A DNA stretch of 64,000 bases, from positions 85,193-149,192 of the forward strand of contig VXBP01005592.1 in the NCBI GenBank assembly GCA_013400115.1. Direction: 5' to 3'. The position numbers and the translations under genes are program-made. This DNA is from Rhinopomastus cyanomelas (Eukaryota; Chordata; Aves; Bucerotiformes; Rhinopomastidae). Position 1 is the stretch's first letter. Each line of letters starts with the position of its first letter. The notes below the pieces were generated by a model that was given only the letters and a program-made list of their open reading frames with translations, had not been told where the DNA came from and made no database searches. Below are positions 12,801 through 24,705 of the stretch, piece by piece.

Positions 12801-14200
12801 AGTCTCACTAGCTACAAGACCTACTAGAATTTTCAATCATTGGACTTGTTCAGGAGAAGCAGAAATTAGTGAAGTGTCCCACAGTGTCAACAACTTGTTT
12901 TCACGGCATCTTCTTTATTCCTAGTCAAGTGTTTGGGGTCAGAACATGTCACAGCTGGATGGCACGGTGCCTGGTCCGTATTTTACTGGTCAGACACACA
13001 CATGAACCTCCTGACTTACACAGCAACCAGTAAAACAACCTCATGACTGACCGAGGCCCCAGCTAGTGACACAAACCCGTCAAAGGACGAATGAAAGGGA
13101 CGCTCTTGGGCTGAGAACTAAAATTGAAATACCATTTTTAATGCCTTCTAGGCCCCTGAGGTAATATTAATTGCTGGCACAAGTTCCACTTCAGCCCCCT
13201 ACTACACGTGCAGGAGTTAAAAGGCAGGGATTGTCCATTTTAGACAGAACTCAGAGCAATGCCAATAAAATTACTGAGGAGAACCGAGCCAGCAGTAAGA
13301 CTCAGGTCTGCTGACTTGTAGCTGTCTATTAACTGTTCAACCACTGCATGTAATGCGTGGCAAGAGGGAGAACAGTGTGTGTTTAGGATGTCAGGATTTA
13401 TGTCTAGAACAGTGAATTATTTATAAAGCTCTTACCAGCAAACAGTTCCCTGGGTCCATGATCAGCTGTGCTTAAGCATTTAAAACCAACAGCGCCACTT
13501 GCTTCCAAGTCATGGTTCTCATGAACAAAGAGCATTCCAGGTGAGATTCTTGGCTTGTCAAAAGCAGCAGATGCCCAACCGCTGAGCTCTGCTTGACAGA
13601 TCCCTTCACAGCTCTTCTTTAAAGAATATCTCTTAAAAGCAAAATGCTAACAGTGATGCCCAATGCTTTCACGTAGCCATGAACCTACCTGTCCACTACA
13701 TTTAGGAGAAAAAATTGGGAACTTCTAAATCAAATGTATAGTAACAGTAAAATAAAATGAACCACTAAAGTAATTTTCTTCCTACAAAATGCAGGACAAA
13801 GCTACAGGTATCAGCTGAAAAAAAGGAATAAACAAAGAGGAAACGACGTAGACATCCCGGAAACATTCCCATCTTCAATGCTGTAAAGTTTCTCACAATT
13901 CCATCCTACAGACCAGGCAAGAAGAGCCGATAAAAGAAAACACAGCAAAGATGCTAAGAGGGTTACTCTTCCCCACAGGACGCAATGAGACTACAACACT
14001 TTGGGTTAGAAACTAAGTGGAGGGGTCCACGGCACCAGAGGCACTGCAGCAAGTGTGATCAGGACTATTGTTCAGCTCCCTGTAATGCCAGAACTAGAGA
14101 AACGGCATCAAACCAACACCACAAGTTCCTCCTCATGACAAGGAATTCTATCACCACATGGCATTTGAGAAAAGAAATTATAGAGGGGTTGAAAATTAAT
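6857..14200. other. Intergenic, 7.3 kb without CR1
   Basis: The longest CR1-free stretch of the left half. It contains one 179-codon open frame (listed separately) and a short (CA) run at about 11,248-11,261, but no exon or RNA gene I can identify. Composition is moderately GC (around 8,150-8,420) to AT-rich. Confidence 0.5.
10026..10565 (-). other. Unexplained 179-codon open frame
   Basis: The longest open frame outside repeats and the CpG island. I do not recognise it. An internal ATG at 10,323-10,325 starts a 99-residue stretch whose first ~20 residues look like a signal peptide: Met-Arg, then a hydrophobic core rich in F, L, V and A, ending near Pro-Ala. Six cysteines follow within about 25 residues, including a Cys-Cys-Cys run. 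The bases before this ATG (CTGTCA) lack a purine at -3, so the start context is weak. No family motif or paired splice sites support a gene. Chance is the most likely explanation. Confidence 0.12.
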
Positions 14201-14328
14201 CACAGAACATTAGGGATTGGAAGGACCTCAAAAGATCATCTAGTCCAATCCCCCCACCACAGCAGGATCCCCTAGACCAAGTAGCACAGGAACATGTCCA
14301 GGTGGGTTTTAAATGTCTTCACAGGAGC
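14201..14328 (-). mobile_element. CR1 3' end fragment
   Basis: Starts at the reverse-complement tail (CACAGAACATTAGGGATTGG), includes GACCTCAAAAGATCATC, and ends about 130 bp in. Same subfamily style as the copies at 4,437 and 44,972. Confidence 0.82.
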
Positions 14329-14607
14329 TTAGTCTATCAGAAATTTCCAAATAAATCATTAAATTACTGAGTGAATTTGGGAGGATAAACTGTAGAAAAG
14401 GTTACTGGGATGGAAGCTTTAGTTACACTTCCCTGAAAGATCTGCCATACTGGCCACCACTGGTAGCACTAAGTTAAAAGAACTTCAGATATGAACCAGC
14501 ATGACACTTCCTCTTTTCTGTCTAATAGCTTTAAAGGTTTCCAAAACTGGACTCAACCTAACTGCCATGAAAAGTGAAAAACTACCAACAAATTTGGACA
14601 AACAGAT

Positions 14608-14843
14608 CGCAGAACCACAGAGTATTAGGGGTTGGAAGGGACCTTGAAAGATCATCTAGTCCAACCTCCCTGCCAGATCAGGTCACACAGGGATGCATCC
14701 ATGCAGGGCATGAACGTCTTCAGAGCAGAGACTCAACCTTTCCAGGCAGCCTGTTCCAGGGCTCCGTTGCCCTCAGAGTGGAAAAGCTTTTTCATTATGT
14801 GGATCTTGCTCACCCTTTCCATATTTAAAAGCATTAATGAGGT
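14608..14843 (-). mobile_element. CR1 LINE, 5'-truncated
   Basis: Reverse-complement CR1 3' end with the GGGGTTGGAAGGGACCTTG block. It ends at the sequence matching 'TTAATGAGGTCAC', and a second CR1 tail begins immediately after. Confidence 0.85.
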
Positions 14844-15225
14844 CACAGTATCACAGTATCACAGTATTATCAAGGTTGGAAGAGACCTCATAGATCATCA
14901 AGTCCAACCTGTCACCACAGAGCTCAAGGCTAGACCATGGCACCAAGTGCCACGTCCAATCCTGCCTTGAACAGCTCCAGAGTTGGCGACTCCACCACCT
15001 CCCTGGGCAGGCCATTCCAGTGGCCAATGATTCTCTCGGTGAAGAATTTTCTCCTCACCTCAAGCTGCGCCACCCCTCAGTCTCCTCGTCTCGAAGCTGA
15101 AGAGACCCAGCTCCTTCAGCCTTTCCTCTTACGACAGAAGCACCGCTCCCTTCATCATCTTCGTGGCTCTGCGCTGGGCTCTCTCAAGCAGTTCCCTGTG
15201 TTTATTGAGCTGAGGGGCCCAGATG
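14844..15225 (-). mobile_element. CR1 LINE with variant 8-bp tail
   Basis: A second CR1 directly abutting the previous one. On its sense strand the tail is three copies of ATACTGTG, not the usual ATTCTRTG unit. The body differs from neighbouring copies (a 'gccattccagtggccaatg'-type block near 15,010-15,030), which points to a different subfamily. Confidence 0.82.
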
Positions 15226-16097
15226 AAACTCATGTAATTAGTGCAGCTGTGAATGACAGAAAAAACACCACGTGGTCTTACAGAGACAGCTCGGCAGAAG
15301 CTGGCAAACCCTACGAAAGCAGGGAGAGCATGTTGCTCCTGACGTGACCGGGTTCGTGCAGACTACCTGTAACACAGTAAGCGGATAAACTGAACAGAGC
15401 GAAGTGCGGGCCGTGACGACCACCGGAAGGGCTTTGCCATATTGTTGTCTGCAGACACTATTGTCCTATCAACAGACGAGAAGACCTCTGGCGGTCCCTT
15501 CTAGCCCAAGGGATTTTGTGATGCCAATACATTTAATACTACAGGCTACAGACTCTGACCCTGCTCAAGCACTTTTCGTTTTACCTGGAGATGCTCCTGA
15601 GCTCAGAGCTGTGTGTTTTCAAGCAGAACCTGCCTTCTCTGTCCCTGTTGAAGGATGCCTGAAGAACTGCCAGGAAAAGCAATTTTCAGAGAGTCATCTG
15701 ATTGTTTTTACATCATCTGCGAGGAGTGAAGAATGATTCTCATCACCACCGTATTGCAGCCTTCTGACAGCAGCAGGTGACTCTAAAGCCAGCACCAGAC
15801 ATGAAGGTAGACGTCTAAGGAGAAAAAGCTCAAGTTCTTTAAAAGCAACATCACAGCCATCCCCAGATGTCGTGAGGGTCCCCTGCACAAGGCATCCCAA
15901 GCTGTAGCAGGCCCTGTGGAAATCTGGATTGGAGCACAGATCATTCTGAATTCATTCCTAGCTCAGGGATAAACACCAATTCGTTCCAAGTATCACACAT
16001 GAGTTAAGGTCACTTTATATCCTAGATATCTCTATCTTCTGATTCAAAAGACTTAATTTCTCCAAAGGTTATTTACAGCCTGAATAGAGCTACGCAA
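15226..16097. other. Intergenic with a CR1 fossil
   Basis: Mostly unrecognised non-coding sequence. Positions 15,473-15,522 resemble a diverged sense CR1 terminus (AAGACCTCTGGCGGTCCC and the bases after it). Confidence 0.45.
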
Positions 16098-16320
16098 GTT
16101 CACAGGGTTGGAAGTAACCTCCAAAGGTCATCCAGCCCAGCCCCGCTCCAAGCAGGGCCATCACTCCCCAGACCAGGTTGCCCAGAGCGCCCCATCCAGC
16201 CTGACCTTGAGTGTCTCCAGGGATGGGGCCTCAATCACCTCTGTAGGCAGCCTGTTCCAGGGACCCACCACCCTCACATTAAAGAAGTTTTGCATGATCT
16301 CTAACCTAAACCAACCTTGA
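16098..16320 (-). mobile_element. CR1 LINE, 5'-truncated
   Basis: Reverse-complement CR1 beginning at GTTCACAGGGTTGGAAG. The sense translation across 16,161-16,320 contains a 'WNRLPTEVIEAPSLETLKVRLDGALW'-like CR1 ORF2 C-terminus (shortened here), with frame breaks around it. Confidence 0.85.
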
Positions 16321-19300
16321 ATGACTTCATCTGTACCCAGGGGGCCAGCTTGGATGGTTCTTTCTGACTTCCAAACCCACCGCCGGTTTGTCAAGCTTGT
16401 TAGAAGAAAAAAACCAAACCCTTTGCTCTCAGCAGAGCCTGAAGGCTGCTGCGTTCGAGACTCCCACTTTCTAAATCAAGCCAACCCTGCACAGCCTGTA
16501 GTACTACAGCCTGAAGTTTTGAGTCAGAGAGCAAGTAGAGCCTGAAGAGACGTCACAGCAACGTGAAGTTCAACGGGAATCTGCTCAGTGCTGGGAATAG
16601 CAGACAACAGTCACCGCGTGAGAGAAAGCCGCCTGGTCCTTCCACCACTGCCCCAGTACTACTTCTCAGAGTCAATTTGTTCCGCCAGACCAGACAGACA
16701 AAAACACCACCTTTGGCCATGTCTTGCAGAGACTGTAACCCGTGCTGGCTTCAGCACAAGAACTTCTGATAGCTTTTTATTTTGCGAGTCCTAAGAAATC
16801 CCTCAGATTCTCCACTCAGGAAATCACTTCAGTGGAAGTGGATTACCAAGGCAATTCTCTCAGTCAGCAGGTTTAGAGCACAGTGGGGCCTTACAGAAAA
16901 CAGCTCATGTGACTGTAAAGAAGGATTTCTTTGCAATTATGCAAAGGTCTCTCCCTTGACTGCAGGGAGTTATCTGTGGGTACACAATGGTATTGCCTTA
17001 TAACCCTTCTATTTCCATACAGGAGTCGATTCCCTGGACCGAGAGGTCACTACTAAATCACCCTGGTCAGGAGCTAGAGCTGATACCCCTTCTGCTCAGC
17101 ACACATTTGTGCTGCCATATAGAAATGAGCAAGACTAGCATTCCTTGAGTGCTTCTAAACATGAAGCCCCACCATTTTATGAAGCAAGAGTGGCTTTGCC
17201 GAACTGAATGTGACATGAAACACAGCGTGAGGAAAAATACCCAAACAACAACGAAGAACTCAAACCAGCAAACGTCTTCCAGCTCGGGTACCTCCACAAA
17301 TCCTTATTTCTGCCTGTGCTCCTACCCCGTCTCCAGTACTGCTGCTGCTGCTTGTAATAAGGTCAGCTAGAAAAAAACACACCTCCTTGTGTTAGCAACC
17401 ACCACCAAAGATTGGTTATTAGTGATACCGGCGGAAAAACACAACACAACACAGGCATTTATCTGCCGAAGAGTTTTTGTAACTGAGCTCTACAAATAGA
17501 CAGACAACAAGCAGACCTCAACAGTCCTACCAGGGGTTGATTTCTATCAGCCTCCCGCTCTTGCCGGTTGCAGTTCAGTGCAGCCCATAAATAAGTTATG
17601 CTGGTGCAGAAGATTGAACTTTTGAGGCCAGAACTGTAACCGAGAATTGAACAGCCTGGAGGTTCAGGGACCGTCTCCTGGGACCGAAGCCTTCGGACGC
17701 AGTAGCAGCTGTCTGCATTGCTTCCCCAGCTGCTCAGACACAGGACCACGTCCACGTGTGAGCCGAGCTGCATTTATTTGCGTCACCATGGGGCAGATCT
17801 CGCCCATATTCTGGGCTCTGCTGTGCCGGGTCTCCGAAAGGTGAATCTCAACAAAGAGATTAAAAGTCACAAAGCCAGACCTTTCTTAACTGTGGGAGGC
17901 CCCAATTTCCTGTGAAGAATATCTGTACCAGCTCAGCACAATGTAACTAGGCAGAAAGCAGCAACTTCCACTGTTCTCTGTACTGTACTTGTCAGCACCT
18001 GCAAAGGAAAGACTCAAGGGGAAGCCCTGAGAAGGTTTTTTTTTCCTTAAAAAAACAACCAACCCCTCCATCACCCAACACTTTCCTTTTTCAGTCATTT
18101 TCCCAGGGTCAAAGTTTGACAAGAAAACGAGAGACTCCAGAAACCACTGAAGCAAAACTCAAAACCACCCCATGTCCAAAGTGAAAAAGAAGCCTCTCCA
18201 GATCGTACTCTGTATGAGAACACAGAAACTACGTCAGGAAAGATTTGAGGTTCACCACCTGGGAAACTGGAGGGACAGCTGAGCTCTGGGTGGGAAACAG
18301 CAGTTCCTCAGGCTGGCTTTACCTCGGAACCATGCCCTGCTCCAGCAGCAGATGCTGATCCTTGGGGCCTGAGACGCACCTTTGAGTCACAGCTCAGTGC
18401 ATAGAAATAAAGACTTCTTTCCCTCCCTCAGCATCTCACAAAACCTAGACATTACTTCCAAGAAGACGTCGCTCAGCATGGGCCACACGCTTCCAGCTGT
18501 GACAGAATGGCTTACCAATTGGGTTTGGGCTAGTTACAGGTAGTTTGGATGGCAACCACATACAAAGAAAGGGGGAAACTTTATGAAAAGACATTCGTGA
18601 GGATTTGGGGCTGTGCTGTAACCCCATGGGGCTCTGCAGATCTCCAGCACAAGGGGGTGAGGCAGTCTTCAGAAATCACTACCAAAATCCACACTTCTGC
18701 TTTTTGCAGTGTGTGTGTTAAAAAACAGGGAAACCAAACATCTAGGTTTGTTTTGCAGGAAGAGATGGCAGCAACTGAAATTGAAATTGTTTTATAACAA
18801 CAGACTATCACACTTGTTCCGACTGAGCTCCTCACACCTTCTTCTGAAGGAAGGCTCCCAAAGGCTTCCAGTACAAGCACTAAACAGCAAGTTTGCTGGA
18901 TCTAGTAACCGCCAGGAAGACAGACTGTAAACAGGCACTGAGCACCAGCAGCTGCTCACACAGAAGTAGTGATTTTGTTCTGATTGAATAATGAATCAAA
19001 TGGACACAGCATCACAACGTTTGTCTGGTAACAGACTGGACTCGCAGCACCTTGTTCTCCCTAAAGTAATTTCCATTCAGCTTCAGGTTAGCTGAAAATT
19101 TTCATCCAAACCAAGCAAAGAAAACAATAGCTCTTCACTGAATAAGAACAGCTCCCGTCAGAGATGTGGTTTGGCAGACAGCCCCGAGCTGAAATAAAGA
19201 AACCCACCACCTCTCCACTGCTCAGCACCTCCTCGGGAAGGTCCCTGCACACGTGTTATGCCGAGAAGGGCAAGACGGAGGATCCTGGAGGAAGAACACT

Positions 19301-19500
19301 AGACGACCTCCCAAAGTCTCTTTCAAACTCTAGCATTCTGGATGGGACTTTGTGACCCCCAACCTGCTATGGAGGAGTTTTTCTGATGTTCCCACCTCAC
19401 CATGTACTGTCTCAGCAGCATTGTACTACAGCTGACACAGACAAGAGGCCACCACATCGATTAAAAGTGAAAAAATAAAGTAAGACAATAACTCAAAATA
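16321..19500. other. Intergenic, no gene seen
   Basis: Non-coding DNA. A weak sense CR1 terminus fossil may lie at about 19,292-19,345 (ACTAGACGACCTCCCAAAG). Nothing else recognised. Confidence 0.45.
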
Positions 19501-19835
19501 CAGAATAATAGGGTTGGAAGGGACCTCCAAAGGTCATCCAGTCCAACCTGCCTGCAGTGAGCAGCGACATTCTCAACTAGATGAAGTTGCCCAGAGCCTT
19601 GTCTAGCCTCACCTTGTGCATGTCCAGGGACGGTGCCTCAACTACCTCCCCGGGAAATCTGTGCCGGTGTTCAGCCACCCTCCTGCTGAAGAACTTCTGC
19701 CCAACATTCAATTCCAGTCTGCCCTTGTCTAATGTGAAACCGTTGCCCCTGATCCTGTCACTCCAGGCCTTCGTAAACAGCCCCTCTGCAGCCTTCTTGC
19801 AGCCCCACTCAGGTACCAGAAGGTTGCTGTGCAAT
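19501..19835 (-). mobile_element. CR1 LINE, 5'-truncated
   Basis: Begins CAGAATAATAGGGTTGGAAG. The sense translation contains a run recognisable as the ORF2 C-terminus ('LELNVGQKFF' to 'VVEAPSLD'), ending in a short 3' UTR. Broken frames. Confidence 0.85.
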
Positions 19836-20758
19836 CCCCCCGATTTAATGCTGAGAACACGCGTGAAGCACAAGGCTGTATGTGAGTACTGCATAGCACC
19901 CAGTGGGATTCACCATCTTCCTCTGCTTTGCAATTGTACCTGACTTCTTTGGGCAAAACCAAAACTTGGCATCCAGCAAGCACGTCTTTACATCTCCGTT
20001 AAAAAACATCCAGAATAAGACTTCTAGGTAAGGGATCCTGTCTCACGGACTAAGGATGTCAAATACTGCAGCAGGCTACGCCAAGAAACATATCACAAGC
20101 TGCCTTTTCTGCAGAATATTTTAAAGTTTGGGTTTTAAATGTTGAGAAGTATCTGCCCAACACACTCCTCCCTCTTCTCCCCCCAACCCCCAGTGACTTA
20201 AGCCTTCATAGCTACTTCTTTGGTCTTCTCCAACTCTGTGTCTGTTCAGAGCTATGTCACTGCTGCTGAAAGATAATGTTATCGCTTCTGAAGACATGCG
20301 GGAGAAACCATCAACGTCTACTAACCTATTTGTGTTCAACTAGAGACACAGAGCATTCTGCACTTTGAAGATTTATGAGGATCAAGACTGAAATCAGACA
20401 ACCATCGTGATTTAAGAGAGAAGCAGGAACTGTCTACAATGAAGTTGTATCAGACATTTTATCTCAGTAAGTGTAGGAGCAGTGTGATGAAACTGTATGT
20501 CTGTGTCTGTATCTTGTGAAGCTTTTCTCTGATGTGTGGTGGGGAGAATGAATCAAAATGTCTTGGTGCCCTTCCTTCACAAGTTGAGTGTTGTTTCAGT
20601 GCCTGCCTATCCGTCAGTGGGTTTGAGAAACCCTCCCTCTGTCTCTGATGCTTTAGCTAAAAGCTCTTGGTTAAAATACAGTCAGGGTCTCTGACCCACA
20701 ATATAAATGATGACTCTGGTGGGACTCGGGGTGATCCAGATAAGGATCCACACTGCTA
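19836..20758. other. Intergenic, no gene seen
   Basis: Unrecognised non-coding DNA between CR1 copies. Confidence 0.45.
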
Positions 20759-20995
20759 CCACAACAGGGACAGAGCGCACACGGTTATTATCAACGGTGC
20801 AGGGTCAAGCTGGGAGACCTGCAACCAGCAGTGTCCCTCAGGGGTCACTACTGGCTCTTGCTCAACACAGTCATCACTGACACAGACATGGGGACAGTGT
20901 CCTCTCAGAAAGTTTGCTGATGCTACCAAGCTGGGAGCAGTGGCTGACACACTAGAGGGCTGTGCTGCCCTCCAGTGTGTCCTGGCAGCCTGGTG
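20759..20995 (+). mobile_element. CR1 reverse transcriptase fragment
   Basis: Sense fragment of the CR1 ORF2 palm region. It encodes an 'INGAGSSWETCNQQCPSGV'-like segment (usual CR1: asparagine-glycine, then SGVPQGSVLGP) and then a 'KFADATKLGA' remnant of the F/Y-A-D-D catalytic motif, in which the second Asp is replaced. It is truncated at both ends, with no 3' tail. Confidence 0.75.
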
Positions 20996-21619
20996 ACCTG
21001 GGCCACGTTTTATGCTCTGCTCAGCGTTAAACTTGTAGCAGTTGCTGTAATGACCCAACCAACCCATGGGGTAGGGAACAAAAGACCCACAGGTTTAAAT
21101 GAGAAGTTCAGTGAAACATTCACACCATTACCAGCGCAGTACATACCCACCCCAGTCGACGTCCAGTGGTTACAATAGAGATGAAAGCAGTCTTGAGGAG
21201 CAGGGTCAGGAACAGCCCAAGCAGGAGACAATGCTTTCCTCAGTAAACTGCCCACTTCACAATGAGTGTGATATTTATGGGATGGGGAACACCTGCAGCC
21301 AGCTCCCATTATCCATCCTGGCTGACTCAAAACTGCTAACGGCCTGCAGACACTGGCTGGCCTGCAATTCTGCCCCAGCAAAACCAGGACATCTGTGCTA
21401 CTCAACAGCGGTCACCTTATCAGCAAATTTTAAATCATAGCAGAATCATTTCATGAAAATAGTGAACAATTACACAGTTATTACTAGAATCCTGTTATTT
21501 TTCTTTCACTAAAATTTACCAAAATTTTCTGTGCTTAACTTACGGACTCCCCTCGTGTTCAAGTAAGGGTCTTCTTCAGAACCCAAGTCCACACATGCAG
21601 GTGCAACACATGATTAGAA
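20996..21619. other. Intergenic, no gene seen
   Basis: Unrecognised sequence between two sense CR1 pieces. It may include decayed repeat, but I cannot name it. Confidence 0.4.
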
Positions 21620-23057
21620 ATCTGTGTGCAGTCAGGTGATTGTGATCTGGTGGCAATTACAGAGACCTGGTGGGACGGCTCACAGACTGGAATGAGGTCA
21701 TGGAAGGCTGTGTCCTATTTAGGAGGGACAGGTCAACAAGGAGGGGTGGAGGAGTTTGCACTCCAAGTGAGGGAGCAACTGGAACGCATTGAGTTCTGTC
21801 CAGGGGCAGATGAAGAGAGACTTGAGAGTTTGTGGGTGCAGATTAAGGGGCAGGCTGGCATGGGTGACACTGTTGTGGGTGTCTATTACAGGCCACCAGA
21901 TCAGAACGAGCAAGTTGATTAGGCCTTCTACAGCCAGCTGGCAGCAGCCTCACAGCTACAGGCCCTGGTTCTCATGGGGGAATTTTAACTACTCTGATCT
22001 TTGCTGGAAGACCCACTCAGCCAGCCACCCACAGTCCAGAAGGTTCCTTCAGTGCATTGGTGACAATTTCCTGAGGCAAATGGTGGAGGAGTCCACTAGG
22101 AGAGGAGCACCACTGGATCTTGTACTCACCAACAAGGAGGGTCTGGTTGAAGGCATGAAGGTGGAGGACAGCCTTGGGTGCAGTGACCATGAGATGGTGG
22201 AGTTCAGGGTCTTGTGTGGCAGGGACAGAATAGCTAGCAGAATCACAACCCTGGACTTCAGGAGGGCCAACTTTGGCCTTTTCAAGCAATTGCTAGGGGA
22301 CATCCCATGGGACAGGGTACTGGCAGGTAAAGGGGCCCAAGAGAGCTGGTTAACATTCAAAGATCACTTCTCTGAAGGCCAAGATAAGAATATTCCAGTG
22401 GGAAGGTAGACAAGGAAAGGAGCCAGAAGACCTGCGTGGTTAAACAGGGAGCTGCTGGGCAAAATGAAGAAAGAAGCCTATAGGTCATGTAAGGAGGGGA
22501 TGGCCACTTGGGGTGATTATACAGCTCTGGTGAGAGAATGTAGCACAAATACAGGCTGGGCAGTGACTGGCTGCAGAGCAGCCCTGAGGAGAGGGTGCTT
22601 GTGGACAAGAAGCTCAACATGAGCCAGCAGTGTGCACTCACAGCCCAGAAGGCAAACTGGATCCTGGGCTGCATCAGGAGAAGTGTGGCCAGCAGGTTGA
22701 GGGAGGTGATTCTCCCCCTCTACTCCGCTCTGGTGGGACCCCACCTGGAGCACTGCGTCCAGTTCTGGAGCCCTTATTACATGTGGACATGCTGGAGTGA
22801 GTGCAGAGGAGGGCCACAAGGATGATCAGAGGGCTGGAGCACCTCTGCTATGAGGCCAGACTGAGAGAGTTGGGGCTGTTCAGTCTGGAGAAGAGGAGGC
22901 TCCCAGGTGACCTTATTGTGGCCTTCCAGTATCTGAAGGGGGCCTACAAAAAGGCTGGGGAGGGGCTTTTTAGGATGTCAGGTAGCGACAGGACTGGGGG
23001 GAATGGAGCAAAGCTGGAGATGGGTAGATTTAGAGTGGATGTGAGGAGGAAGTTCTT
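21620..23057 (+). mobile_element. CR1 LINE with internal deletion of RT
   Basis: Sense CR1. The endonuclease half reads through about 22,410: 'LVAITETWWD' near 21,650, 'VVGVYYRPPDQ' near 21,880, and a 'SDHEMVEF' segment near 22,190 holding the conserved S-D-H catalytic signature of EN. At about 22,549 it jumps straight to the region downstream of the RT palm ('NMSQQCALTAQKANWILGCI' at about 22,620-22,680, then 'LYSALVGPHLE'). Most of the RT domain is therefore missing. A stop codon also interrupts the 'LGDFN' block near 21,986. The element loses its own 3' end at 23,057, where another CR1 begins. Confidence 0.85.
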
Positions 23058-23058
23058 N
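23058..23058. other. Ambiguous base (N)
   Basis: The only N in the window. It sits exactly where one CR1 3' region stops and another begins, so the junction may be an assembly or consensus artefact. Confidence 0.95.
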
Positions 23059-23696
23059 GGTGGACAGCAGGATGACTATGAGCCAGCAGTGTGCTCTTGT
23101 GGCCAAGAAGGTCGACAGCATTCTGGGGTGGATCAGAATGGGGGTGGTTAGCAGATCAAGAGAGGTTCTCCTCTCGCTCTGCTCTGCCCTGGCGAGACCA
23201 CATCTGTAATATTGTGTCCACTTCTGGGCCCCTCAGTTTGAACTGAGGGATGTGGAGCTGCTGGAGGGAGTCCAGTGCAGAGCAATGAGGATGATGGAGC
23301 GCCTCTCTTATGAGGAGAGGCTGAGGGAGCTGGGTCTCTTTCGCTTGGAAGAGTGAGAGGTGACCTCATTAATGTTTATAAATATGTGAAGGGTGGGTGT
23401 CAGGAGGATGGAGCCAGGCTCTTGTCAATGTCATTTAATGACAGGACAAGGGGCAATGGGTGTCAGCTGGAACAGAGGAGGTTCCACACAAATATCAGAA
23501 GGAACTTTGTCACTGTGAGGGTGACAGAGCACTGAAACAGGCTGCCCAGGGTAGTTGTGGAGGCTCCTTCAGTGGAGGCATTTAAGACCCACCTGGAAGT
23601 ATTCTTGTGTGACTTGATCTAGGTGATCCTGCTGTGGCAGGGGTTATTGGACTGGATGGTCTTTCGAGATCCCTTCCAATCCCTAATGATTCTATA
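23059..23696 (+). mobile_element. CR1 LINE, 5'-truncated
   Basis: A second sense CR1 3' end directly after the N. It restarts in the 'SMSQQCALVAKKVDSIL'-type region, repeats the 'LGLFRLEE' segment (about 23,330) and the ORF2 C-terminus, and ends with CCTTCCAATCCCTAATGAT and a single tail unit. Confidence 0.87.
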
Positions 23697-24500
23697 AGGA
23701 AGTTTTCAACACCTGGTATCACACATTCTAGTTTGGATTAGATATTACTGTTTTTCAGGAGAACTAGCACTGACAAGAAAACACACATTATTTTAAATGC
23801 CTTTGAAAGGCTTCTCTGATCACACTGTTGTAGATAAAGTGCTGACTGTTGAAAAAAGCAGAGCAGTTATCTCATGTCTGATGACAAGCTGAATAAATAA
23901 AACCACTTTATGTAAATACTCCATACTTTAACACTTTAACATGATCTTTTCTGTCAAAATAATCCTGAATGGTAGATAAAAACAGTCACAAGTGTGATTT
24001 CGCTCAAAGAGCACCTCAATCAGCCTGATTACCTGTCAGACTTCAATTCTGGTGAGTCAGGAGGACAGCAGGTCCAACTGCAAACCATATGATATCACCT
24101 TTACTCTTCTTCAAACAGCTTACAATAATGCTAGCTGGGGAAGTGAACTTCACAAGCAGATAAAACAAACACTACGTATGCTCAGAACTAACTGGAAAAT
24201 GTTCCCAATGAGAAGAGTGAGAATAAGTCTGGACTGATGACAAAGAATGCAACCTTTCTGCTCTGTGACCACTAAAAGGTGTTACCTGCTTTTTCCACTA
24301 ACAACAAGAGACAGAGATACCCACGGCCAACAGTTTTATTCCTTAAATTATCAAGGAAAGGTTATCCAGAAAGAAGGACCACACAGTATGATGTGCCTGA
24401 CCATCCACCAGGCTGACAATGTTTTCTCAAATTACATCCTTTTAAATGTTACCAAAACCAGTGTCCATCATCTTATTTTTTTATAAAACCAAAAATCATT
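23697..24500. other. Intergenic, downstream of RSL24D1
   Basis: Non-coding sequence between the composite CR1 and the predicted RSL24D1 poly(A) site. No gene seen. Confidence 0.5.
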
Positions 24501-24520
24501 CAAACTGTACATTACAGCTA

Positions 24521-24526
24521 TTTATT
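24521..24526 (-). terminator. RSL24D1: RSL24D1 poly(A) signal AATAAA
   Basis: AATAAA on the minus strand 106-111 nt past the stop codon. It is the first canonical signal in the 3' UTR, which predicts a short UTR ending near 24,500. Confidence 0.6.
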
Positions 24527-24631
24527 CAAATAGATTTCTCTTCAACTGTAAGCTCAGTTCTGGATGACGTCAGGTTAGGCACTAAGGAACTATAAACTAC
24601 TGAAGAGATATAAATAGGCAATAAAAGCATT

Positions 24632-24705
24632 TTAAGAGTCTTCTTCCATAGCCACATCCTCTTGTAGCTTCTGCACCATTTTGTCCTCCAGCTGCTTTGG
24701 AGTGC
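24632..24705 (-). CDS. RSL24D1: RSL24D1 coding exon 6 and stop
   Basis: 74 nt completing a Gly codon and encoding TPKQLEDKMVQKLQED to the acidic C-terminus. TAA stop at 24,632-24,634. Acceptor TGTCTTTGAAG. Confidence 0.96.

Noticed and set aside
15404..15736. 110-codon plus-strand frame
   Set aside because: Overlaps a CR1 fossil and unrecognised intergenic DNA; no conserved motif.
21789..22409. 206-codon plus-strand frame
   Set aside because: Not a host gene; it is CR1 endonuclease-region sequence containing SDHEMVEF and flanked by other CR1 blocks.
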